This document shows, one piece after another, positions 47,642 through 58,100 of a stretch of 64,000 nt of DNA. The stretch's first letter is position 1. Each line of letters opens with the position of its first letter. The stretch is from assembly GCA_946811185.2 (NCBI GenBank), contig OX328113.1, forward strand, positions 3,968,001 to 4,032,000, written 5' to 3'. Below the pieces are notes generated by a model. The model had not been told where the DNA came from. It did no database searches and saw only the letters and a list, made by a program, of their open reading frames with translations. Position numbers and translations under genes: made by a program. Origin of the DNA: Hippopus hippopus (Eukaryota; Mollusca; Bivalvia; Cardiida; Cardiidae).

Positions 47642-49292
47642 CATCCTCGGTGACCCAGTTTCGATTCATTCTGTAATCGCCCCTTGGTTATTTCGCTGGC
47701 GTTTCCTCGTTCTCATGAATTATTCATGAAGCATTTTGATTGGTGATCTCAGTTTTTCTTTGAGAAAATTTAAACTATTTTTATCACAAATACGCCGTCA
47801 TTTCTATTTTTTACTTATCGATATCCAGTCACATAATTCGTTGCAAATCAAGCTTAGTGATACTTTCAATATGGTGGCGCCCATAAACACCACAATCGAG
47901 AAGCGTTTAAAAAGAGATTTTCGGCGTAACACCGAAAGATTGTCAGTTAAAATCATACACAAATATCGATAGTGTCGTCCCTGTATTGCGGAATTGCATA
48001 TCTCACAGGAGACAAGCACGCTGACGGCTGCCATATTTGTTGACAACCTCGGGTTTTTCCAGGTTTTTTTTCGGCGTAGCTGTATGATCTCACTTTTGAC
48101 CTACTTTCAGTACTAGGAGGAAATGAATGGTTACACATTTTGTGATTGGCTAAATATAGGTAAACTACGCAAAAAAAATAAAGGTCACAGTAGAAATTTT
48201 ACGACACTGGATAAAAGTGTTCATGACTAGAAAATCACGTAATAATCACATTTACCTGTGTAAAGATGTACTTTTTGGCCATGCAGATGTTAAACTCTAA
48301 CTAAACATCCATAATCTAAATCATATGGATAAACTAATAGCAATGAGTATTGGCGAGTTTTCTATTTTGGTTAGTGTAAGAGATTTGGTACCAGTTTTTC
48401 CTCGCGTAAAACCGAATACGAATTGCCACGGCAGGCTAACGCTCTATTGTCTTACACGAAAACGGGTTGTGAAACAACTGATTTCATTTCTTGTCACAAT
48501 GAAAAAAGATGTTATGTCTTGAATTTGGTGAATTAATTCAAAACGTGAATAACTATGCCTACCTGGGGGAACAATCGGTTTTATTGCGTTGTTAGCGAGG
48601 AAACTGGGTTTCTACTAAATTACTCTTAATAAAAGTAGGTGGGTGTGGTCAAGCATTGAGAGATGTGATGAAACCCCGCCTTCTGATAACGACAAATAGT
48701 CGATGTTTGAAAGGTGCTTCATTTTTGTACAAAAACATGCAAATCTACTTTCTTTTTTTTTAAAGATTTCATCGTATGGTCTAAACAGACCTTTATTTAA
48801 ACATGATTCATTAATAAAAAAAAAACAGAACAAACGATATATTCCGAAACATGGCAGAATGTCGACTCTCATTTTACGTTAAACATGAGAATTAATGTAT
48901 TGCTCCATAACGCTCATTACTAGAGCTTCCTAATTTTTAAATCTTATTTAAAATTCTGCTTTCAACCATATGCAAAACAATTTAAAAGAGGCTACTTTCA
49001 GAACTGTTTTCATCATTTCTCTTCATATTATACTACAAACGAATTTAAATATTCATATCCCAGTGCCTCTTACGCCGTCTGTCTTTTTCAAAAGATATTT
49101 CTTGTTAGTAATGGAAAAAATGAAATTATCCTCTCTACAAGAGAGTATCATTATGTCATCGATCTTTCGATTATCTATTAGGGTACTTCCCGACCTTATG
49201 AATATTCATAAGAAACGACGATTTGCTAGTCAATTTTCCCAGGGTGATGAATGGAGAGTAACGTAATGCTTCAAACCTGGGTTCCGAGGATG
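47642..49292. mobile_element. 1.65 kb insertion with CATCCTCGG terminal inverted repeats
   Basis: Begins CATCCTCGGTGACCCAGTTT and ends with the inverse of CATCCTCGGAACCCAGGTTT. Absent from the first duplicate, where the same intron continues through AATTCTTACAAGACTTTG. The flanks AATTTTTAAC and AATTCTAAC suggest an 8-9 base target duplication with one change. No transposase frame was found. The superfamily is unclear. Confidence 0.7.
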
Positions 49293-49321
49293 AATTCTAA
49301 CAAGACTTTGCTTCTTTTCCA

Positions 49322-49565
49322 ACCACGTTTAATCCTTTACCACTCAATCCGGATCTTTAATGACCCTGAAGAGAGAAGGCTTTTGAAAACATTGTGGGAA
49401 AAGGAGAAAATGCTGGTAACCAGCATTTTCTCCTTTTCCAGCAGTGTTTTTTTTTTTTATCCTATCACAGACAAATTCCATCATTTTGTACCACTTTCAA
49501 ATATCAAATGGAAATGCTTTCAGTTTAGACTAGTTGATAGTTTGTTTGTGTGGAGAAGGGTAAAC
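49322..49565. repeat. Chimeric TTAA hairpin MITE at the exon 6-9 deletion junction
   Basis: The left half and left flank match the intron 5 copy (22108-22337), and the right half and right flank match the intron 9 copy (26136-26362). The change of partner lies within the shared palindrome. Confidence 0.82.
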
Positions 49566-49572
49566 CGAGCAG

Positions 49573-50285
49573 TACTGTAATAGTGGATATTATTGCGGGT
49601 CTAAAATTTCGCGAACCACCAAATACTGACCTTATGCGAGTCTTAATTTCTGCGAGAGTTTAAGACAGAACTCTAAATTTTTTATTCTAACTGTGTGCCG
49701 TAAACTAACTTATAACTCAATCTAATAAATCTCTGTTTTTACTTTGATGAAACATGTACAATTGGCGCCACTAGATTGGTACTCCGGTCAACTTTGATGA
49801 AAAGGGCACTCAGTGTCGTCGACAAGGATGCCAAGTCAATCGCTCGCATATAACCCGATTTCTAGATAAAATATACCTTAATGTACCATTGATTGAATTT
49901 GCGTTTATTTATCGTCGCCACCGGTTTCCCATATGGGCGACGCCCCCTGAAGGCTGTTAGTATTGCTACGGGGGATAGTGCAGATACAGGACAAAACCCA
50001 TCCTAAGTTTCGCCTGGTTCTTTAACGTGCTCGGTGTATAGCACCGTCACACGGGACCTCGGTTTAACGTCTCATCCGAAAGACTATTAGTAATTTTAGA
50101 TGGCCAGCCGTGGAAATCGAACCCACACCCTCATGATCACGAGTCTTACGCTCTACCAACTGAGCTATGCGGGCTGGTCAATAATAATGTACCATAATTT
50201 ATGTGGGAGGATATCTTCGCTATTTTTATCAATACGCGAAAATCACGAATATTTCCACGATCCGAACATTTCCAGTTTTACAGTA
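49573..50285. mobile_element. TACTGTAA foldback element with nested SINE
   Basis: Ends TACTGTAATAGTGGATATT and the inverse of TACTGTAAAACTGGAAATG. The inner arms share AAATTTCGCG. A minus-strand SINE (49908-50185) lies inside. Absent from the first duplicate, where CGACAACATGATTTACAG is continuous. Confidence 0.65.
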
Positions 50286-50954
50286 ACATAATTTACAGAC
50301 CCTAAGGAAGAGGGATTTTACAAACATTACTTCAATGATTAATCATTTTATAATTTCAGTAAGATTATAAAAGTCTTTATAGCCTTCCCCCCTTTTATAA
50401 AATAATAAAAAGAGGATATATGTTTTTTACGGTGAAAGATCGAAATTTATCTCATCAAGTGAACATCATTGGTAATATTTTCACTCATGGTGCAGGTGAA
50501 AGATCGAAATTTATTTCATCTTGTGAACATCACGAGATGAAATAAATTTCGATCTTGCTTTGTAAAAACATATTCTATTTATTTCATGCTTTTAACCCTT
50601 TTTAGAGGGAACTAACATGAAAATCCAGTGCATTTCTTATTGGTAATTCCCTAGGCGTACCCCCTCCGCATAACAACCGATTACAATATTAAGTGCGAGA
50701 AATATAGGAAATATTACGTCATGTTTCCATCTGATTAAGGGGCAGACGCATTTTACCTAGGTAATTAGTGCGCGGGAACTACGGTTTCTGCCTTCAAATG
50801 AAGAGTAAGAATATATAATCAGTATTTTTCACTGGTCGTAACCATGAAATATCGAAAAGGTTTTCACCGTTTTTTCTCGATAAACTACCGGAAAGCATGA
50901 AATAAAAACATGTTGTTAATTTTGTATGACTAATGCAGATGGTACAAACTCCAG

Positions 50955-51266
50955 ACAGCAAGCCCGGGTTGGTCAATCGGTAGCATACAGGACTTGAGAA
51001 CAGGAGGTCGAGGGTTTGATCCCCGGCTCGGCCAATTTCTTTCTGAGCCTTGATGATAGTCATTGCGACAAGATTCTTTCCTCTCTCACCGCTGATTATT
51101 GTTTCGATGATGGTTATGTGGGAAAACAGTTAGTGGCTTGGAAAGAATATTTTGCAGAGTTCTGGTAACAGAAACTCCAGGAAAGGTGCACTGGTCCCTA
51201 TGATATAACTGAAACAATGTTGAAAACAGCGTTAAACAACATACAATCAATCAATCAATCAACAAA
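50955..51266 (+). repeat. tRNA-derived SINE (family 2), second duplicate
   Basis: Counterpart of 27102-27412 with several deletions. It ends in CAATCAATCAATCAATCAAC. Confidence 0.78.
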
Positions 51267-51720
51267 GTGCGGACATTTCTAATTTTTCTCTCTTTTTTTT
51301 TTGTCATAGTTGCCTGAAGAGGAAGACATTGATCTGAGTGATGTAGTGCTAGATGACCTTGAAAAAGATGAATTGTGATTGGATAAGACTCCTTAGGAAG
51401 ATTAGATGTGTCATTTTCATCAGCCAATCATTTCACAACTCATTGTCATCACAGTATAAATGGTAAGAGTGATAGGAGATACATGAGTTGAAAATTGATT
51501 GAAATTTACTTCTACCAAACAACAAAAGTTTAGACTCATCTAAATTCAGAGCTGTTGTAGACAACAAAGTGAATTTGGATCATTTCATGAAATCATTCTA
51601 TGAAAGGTAAGAAAACATTGTGGGAAAAGGAAGAAAATGCTGGTTACCAATACCAGGTCCAGGTCGTACTCTGGTTTCAAAAGGCTTACTTCCATGTGGT
51701 CTTTAAAATTTTGTTGCATG

Positions 51721-51950
51721 GTAGAGAGAGAGAGATAAAGAGAGAGATGGGAGGATGGGTGAGGGAGAGAGAGAGAGAGGGGGCGAGAGCAAAGAAGAGA
51801 CAGAGGGGGGGGGGCGTGGGCAAAGAAGAGACAGAGAGGGGAGAGGGTTACAAAGAGAACCTCTGAGGTAGAGACAGACAGAGGGAGAGAGAATAAGACA
51901 GTAAGTGATAGAGGGAGTGAGAGAATAAGAGAGAAAGACATAAACAAACA
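51721..51950. repeat. GA-rich microsatellite (expanded)
   Basis: About 230 bases of GAGAGA with G runs. The long frames on both strands here are artefacts of the repeat. Confidence 0.85.
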
Positions 51951-52058
51951 TTCTCAAATTTTGTTAGTGCTCTGAATTTTTGTGTGTTTTATCTGCTAAG
52001 CTGAAAACAGTTGTAACACATAATATTGACATCATTTGATAACTGTTTCCCTTTTACT

Positions 52059-52555
52059 CTTTACCAAACAACGAAAATCTAAGACTTATACATATAGAAA
52101 AAATTTACAGATGATAAAATAAATGTGACTCATAAATTAAAATTTGTTTTGGGTAGGGTCGAAAACATTGTGGGAAAAGGAGAAAATGCTGGTTACCAGT
52201 ATTTTCCCCTTATCCCATAATGTTTTCAAAAGCTTTTACTCTGTACCCAACAATTTTCAAAAGCTTTAACTCTGTACCCAACAATTTTCAAAAGCTTTTA
52301 CTCTGTACCCAACAATTTTCAAAAGCTTTTACTCTGTACCCAACAATTAAAATTTAAGACTTATTCACATGGAAAGCATTTGCAGACGACAAAATAAATG
52401 TGAATCAAAAATTGAAATTTGTTTGTGGTAGGATAGAAAAACGTTGTGAGAAAAGGAGAAAATGGTGGTTACCAGCATTTTCTCCTTTTGCCACAATGTT
52501 TTCAAAAACTTTCTGTCTCAGAGTCTTTAAAAGTCGGGATTATATAATATAGGTT
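52059..52555. repeat. Two TTAA hairpin MITE copies separated by a 31-base tandem repeat
   Basis: Hairpin copies at 52059-52245 and 52330-52555. Between them TTTTCAAAAGCTTTTACTCT plus GTACCCAACAA is repeated from 52222 to about 52346 (starts 52222, 52254, 52285, 52316). Confidence 0.7.
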
Positions 52556-52559
52556 TAAA

Positions 52560-54102
52560 CTCAAAAGAGAATTATTTGTCTGAAACGTAAGTGCTGTCTT
52601 TAAATGGTTTTGAAAACATTGTTGGAAAAAGAGCCATAATCTGCTTGTAGCAAGCGATATTTTCGTTTTTCCACACTGTTTTCAAAGGATGTCAACTGCA
52701 TTGGGCAACTACATAAGGCATTGAAGGTTGATATTGTTTGTGAGGATTTAGGCAGGTGATGGGTTGAGAGAGTTGGATTTCTTATACAGGTGGTCCTTAT
52801 CCACAGGTTTATTTAACTTACCAGACTGACAGAGTGTAGATTGGTCTCTTAGGAAAGTATTTGCTGTTGTTAATTTGAATTTAGCCTGGATCCAGGCAGT
52901 AATAGTTTTTAATCACTCCTTATTGTGGTCCTTTTTCACCATGTATACATATCTATGGCCATTTACGAATGGTCTGCTCTGTCTTTTTTTGTCTTTTTTG
53001 ACAAAGTAATGTCAGAATGTATAAAAAAGCCTTCTATGACAGGATAGTGCTGAATACAGATGGTCTAAAATGCAAATTTTACTTAAAATATCTTTCTAAA
53101 TTAATGGTTGTATGAAAGTATGTGGAGTCCCTATTTGCTCAGTGGTCAAGTGTAGAACTTACAACCTGGAGGCCCAGGTTCGAACCTCTCTGGAAGGACT
53201 TGATTTTTCATGGGGTTTTTCCTGGGGGTTTTTCCTGGGCAAGACACTTATGAGCCCTAGTGTAGTACTAGTAAAACCCAGAACATACATTTGAGCCGTG
53301 CTTTGTGAAAAGGAGGGGCCTAATGCATTGGCAAAAAGTATTGACTCAGGTTAGCCTGCGCAGTCCGACCTGGGTCAAAACTTTTTGCAATAGGTCAATT
53401 TTCTGCAGCTCAGAGGACCAGTGCTCCTGATAATTCAGTAGGCTGTTATAGCACAAAATGGATTTCATGGGTCTGTAATGACCTGCTTGATATCATGTAT
53501 GGCTTATAAACAAGTGACCTGTCCAGGTGTTATGACTGAAATAATGTTGAAAAGGGCATATAAAACCAATCAATCATTCAATGAAAAATGACTTGAATGG
53601 GCCCTATTGTGAAACGTTCATAATTATTTTTGAATTTTTGAATTGATAGAAAAAAATAAAGTTAAGAAATCATTTATACAAATGTAGAGAGTTAAAGTTA
53701 GTTTATTTTACAACCTAACTTAAAGAATCTGAAGATTGTTGGTTTTGTTACGAGGGATAGTGCAAGAAACAATGAAACCTATCCTAAATTATGCTCTTTT
53801 TTTTTGCTTCCTTGGTGTATAGTACCATTGTACAGGACCTCGGGTTAATGTCTAATCCGAAAGACTTGGTAATTTTAGATGGCCAGCCTTGGGGCTCGAA
53901 CCCACACCCTGAAGTGACACAAGACTTGATGTTTACAAGTCCTATGCTTTACCTCCTCAGCGATTGCAGTACCAGAGCACCCTCTTTTTACAAAGTAATC
54001 CCCGAATCCATACCCCTACATCTACACCAACACCAAACCAACAACACACTCTCGTGCGCGCGCACACACAAAACTATGTAAAAAAAAAATGACGTTAAAG
54101 CC
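52560..54102. other. Intergenic DNA, no gene seen
   Basis: Contains a tRNA-like SINE head near 53118-53200 (GCTCAGTGGTCAAGTG, GGTTCGAACC), an AGCCTGCGCA MITE (53290-53520) and a partial minus-strand family 1 SINE (53745-53975). Confidence 0.5.
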
Positions 54103-54353
54103 TGTGCTAGACATTAATTTTAACGATCCTGAAAGAGAAGGCTTCTGAAAACATTGTGGGGAAAGAAGAAAATGCTAGTAACCAGCATTGTAGGGAAAGG
54201 AGAAAATGCTAGTAACCAGCATTTTCTCCTTTTCCCACAATTTTTTCTACCCTAACAAAAAACAAAAATCACCATTTGGGCTACATTTAATTTGTCGACT
54301 GCAAATGTTTCACTTTGGTCCAGTTTAAATTTTTGTTGTGTGGTAAAGAGTAA
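54103..54353. repeat. TTAA hairpin MITE copy
   Basis: The inner palindrome contains a local duplication of one arm (GGAGAAAATGCTAGTAACCA twice), so it is longer than usual. Confidence 0.65.
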
Positions 54354-55143
54354 ATTCTCGATGTTTGCTTTCACCAAACCATACCATCAATGACATGAGA
54401 AAATTTACTTCAAGCGGAGACTGCGAATAGCAGCGTAATTCTTTTGTAGAAAGCTACTAGGCTGAATCACCCACCCATCCTCGAATCCATACATGCGCAC
54501 CAAACCAGTCCATTTTGTGTGTGTGTGTGTGTGTGATACGGAGTTAATTCTCCATGTTCTCCATAATTGCGTTCACCAAAACGATCCCATCAAAGACATG
54601 ACACGTTTTACTTCAGGTAGAGACTGCGAATAAAAGCGTAATTCTATTGTAGAAAGCCACTAGGCTGAATCACCGACCCATCTTCGAATCCATACATCCT
54701 ACCAAACCAGTCCAAATTTTTGTAGTGTAGTAAGGAGTTGATTGTCCATGTTGGCAATCACCAAGTTCAGGTAGAGACGGCGAGGAACAGTACACTGCGT
54801 TAATGTAAGATCCTTGTTTATTGAGGTTTGAAAGACCAACACCATAACCACTGAGCTGAAATGAATTCTCTTAGCTCAGAGGTTTAGTTGTTGGTCTTTT
54901 AAACCTCGAAAAACGAGGATCTTTTCTGCACGGGTTCGAATCCCGCCAGGTGCGGTTTGTATTTCAGCTATGCATTTGTTGCGAACTCTCATGTTCGTAA
55001 GAATTGCTTTTGTAGAAAGCTACTAGGCTGAGTCACCCGCCCATCCTAGATTCCATTAATCCGCATCAAACCAAACTTTCACACTCAATCCCAAACTCTC
55101 TCACAAATAAAAACGACTACAATTGTCAGGTTTAAATTGTCCT

Positions 55144-55149
55144 TTTATT
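55144..55149 (-). terminator. Poly(A) signal of inhibitor gene B
   Basis: AATAAA on the minus strand, 41 bases after the stop codon, conserved with gene A. Confidence 0.7.
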
Positions 55150-55189
55150 GTCCATTTTTTGTGTGCAGCAACATACCATGAAAGACGAT

Positions 55190-58100
55190 TTACTTTCGGC
55201 CGTTACCGCCTATTCCATAACCACAGCGACACTTACTGTCGACACAATGCCACCCTCGACCGCATGTGCCAAAGCAGTCACCTTTAGCAGAGCAGCCAGC
55301 CTGTGTGTCTGAAAGTAGAACAAGTGATTGTTATATAACGACCATAGTAACAATAGCCGCCAAAATACTTAAACAAAGCAAGTGTTAAATTGCATTTAAA
55401 TTTAAATTATACAATTTGAAAAGAATGGAAATTATTGTGGAGATGACATTCTGTTATTGTACGGTCGGTCCCAGTGTTACTCGCTGGCAGAAAAACTAAT
55501 TTCGAAACAAGGTTAAAACCTGCCAGGTCACCCTATCTTTTGTTTACTTTTTGCCTGACTTTAATCAAATCTTGTCGCATGCTGACCTGTTCGATACTTT
55601 TGCAAATGTATTAAACCCTGTTTTCAGTGAGCATGGCTTATAATTTCGTATAAACAGGCCGTTTCCATCTAATTTCTCGTCGGCGTCACTTGAGCTGTTT
55701 TGTGGTGGGTAGCGAATAGTTTCAAGAGGCGTTTCTTTGTTGAAAGTGAATGAGTACTGGTCTTGGGGGTACATCACCAGAGATGATTCAGGGCGTGGGA
55801 GCTCCTTTTGGATGGAATCGGGGCTAAGCCGTGTCATTAGTACGGATAACTGTCCCCAAAGGCGATGTTACATTTGACTTGTCGCCTCTGGGTGCAGAGA
55901 CGATCGTGAAAAAATACAGTTGAAATCCCCGCACAGATTTTGTGCGCAAATTTGAACTCTCATAATTTCACAAATAGAGCAAAAACTAGGATTTGAACAT
56001 ACCTGTTGCTTTCGTATTCAATAACCAATCGTTTGACATACAAATATTTTCAATTTTAAGGTTAACATAAGAAAAACAGTTCATTTCATCTGTAACTCGA
56101 GTTGTTTACATTCCCGAAAACACACAAAACGGCCGCCACACACAATACATTTCGTCAGATTTTTTCCGACATTTACATGTTATAAACGACTTCTACAAGC
56201 TCTTTATGTAATGAAGGGTTTAATAATTTGTCTTTGGTCATGTTTGTTACTAACAGTTAATTGCATTTCGCTGCAATATAGATTAAACCGACGAAACAGA
56301 GTCAGTATAGCGGTCTATCTTTGCTACCGGAAAACTTACGATGGACTTGGGACGGTATGGTGCACAATAAATGTCCAAATATGAAAAAAAATCACCGTAG
56401 CGTCTTATTATTGAGATTAGCCACCCATATGATATTGAATGTATTTACACTGTGTCTTCTTTTTCTCAAGAGTTGTCCTTTTCTGTAGCTCTCTGTGTCA
56501 GAAAAACTGACATTTCTTTTATGATTTTCAGTAGCTTATAGAAATCTAACAGTGAATTATACCCTTAAAAGCGAAGGCCATATTTTCACTCGTGGCTTCG
56601 CCACTCGTAAATATATAGCCCTCGCTATTCACTTGATGAAAGTAATTTCGATCATACACCGAAACAGACAATTATCTATATCACTATGACATACCTGTAC
56701 ATGTACATAGGCATATGCATATATACGCGTTTGGTTTGGGTATGCTTGTCATTACGTTTGGGTGTTTACTTACTGTCGGTGCATGTACACACTCCTCTAT
56801 GACACTCTTCATCATGACCTGATTCACAGTTCACATGATCACAGTCACCAGTGTTACGACATGATTCTCCAGACACAACGGCTGAAAAATAGAACGAAAA
56901 CTAAGATGTGTTGGACTTTTGTTTGCACGATGTTTTTTCTCTTCTTCCTACATGCTACTCTATGGATTATAGAAATATATATTAGTGGATTGTAACCCGA
57001 CATTTTCACTAGTGTGATCTCGTTACTTCCGCTGTTTTTAACGCTGTACCGCTCAGGTACTTTCATAGATAAAAGTACCGTAAAATATTTTCTTCTGTAA
57101 GTACTATCTCTAAATAATTTAATATCAGTTGTTTTCATGAACAAGGGGCTTTAGAAACTCCAATGTTAGATTTAAAAATAAAAAAATGAATGCAGTTTGA
57201 AATATTTCCGTGAGTGTATGTTGTCTGTAATATTAAATTATAAGGAATGAAGAGAATTTTCTTTTTTTCATGGAGGTATGAAAAAAAAAAAAAAAAAACT
57301 AATCACACTTTTGTATGAAACCGCTTCGCGGTTTCATACAGTGTGATTAGGTTTTTTTTTTCATACCTCCATGAAAAAAAGAAAATTCTCTTCATTCCTT
57401 AAATGATCTTAAATTTCATATCTTTACCTTCTCCAATCATGCAATCTTTCAATTGTACTTATTCGTCGGTGTGACACTTACACCTCAGTACCTAGCGATT
57501 TAACTTGCTCATAGGAATCACGAATTCGTCTTTATTCATGATAATAAATTCAAATATCAAACTCCCAAATGCCCTCCATGATCTGTGGCATGGATGCTCT
57601 TGATTATGTCATCTGTCTTCCCTTTCTTTATTACTTTCAAGCGTTCTGGTGAGCACTTTTTTTTGTAATACAACCCGTGATCAAAAATAAATGGCTCACA
57701 CTTGCGTCGAAAGTTTCTCTTCTTGTTCTTGTCATTTTTCATAGAAATGGGATTATTCCCGTTCCTAACAAAATCTACAATTTCGTCGAACACTTTTTCC
57801 TCCATGCTGCGAGCCAGTGCGATGTTTGCCTTACACAGATCTTTATATATACACCCGTGTACGTAAGAAGTGTTTGTAACTTGCCGACAACAGCTTTCGG
57901 TGTCGCCGTTGGCTTCTTTGATGTTGAATGAACGGCATTTCAAAGTAAATCAATGGAACTATTTTCGGAAACGATGCAGCCTACACGAAACATAACAGAG
58001 ACCGCCCAGTTTCATCTTTGAGTTTGACCGGGAAAAGTCATGGCATCGACAGTGATTAAAGAGTTACTCAAAAGGCATCGCTTTTTTTTTAGCACATGGA

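Larger units (their letters stand above)
45627..51378 (+). pseudogene. PDIA6: Partial PDIA6 copy: exons 4, 5 and 10 only
   Basis: Exon 4 copy 45627-45754 (6 bases longer in the Gly-rich linker, frame kept), exon 5 copy 46973-47191 (CGHC intact), exon 10 copy 51310-51378 (KDEL and stop intact). Exons 1-3 and 6-9 are absent. The exon 4 copy has lost its acceptor: TAAT replaces CAAG before GTCCCAG. Exon 5 and exon 10 keep acceptors, and exon 5 its donor. Both join in phase 0, so skipping exons 6-9 would keep the frame and give half a thioredoxin domain plus KDEL. With no first exon or promoter in view it is most likely a pseudogene. Exon 5 differs from the parent at 6 of 219 bases, four of them synonymous. 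Confidence 0.85.

Noticed and set aside
51585..51957. Overlapping frames on both strands with Ser/Leu or Arg/Glu runs
   Set aside because: Products of the GA microsatellite.
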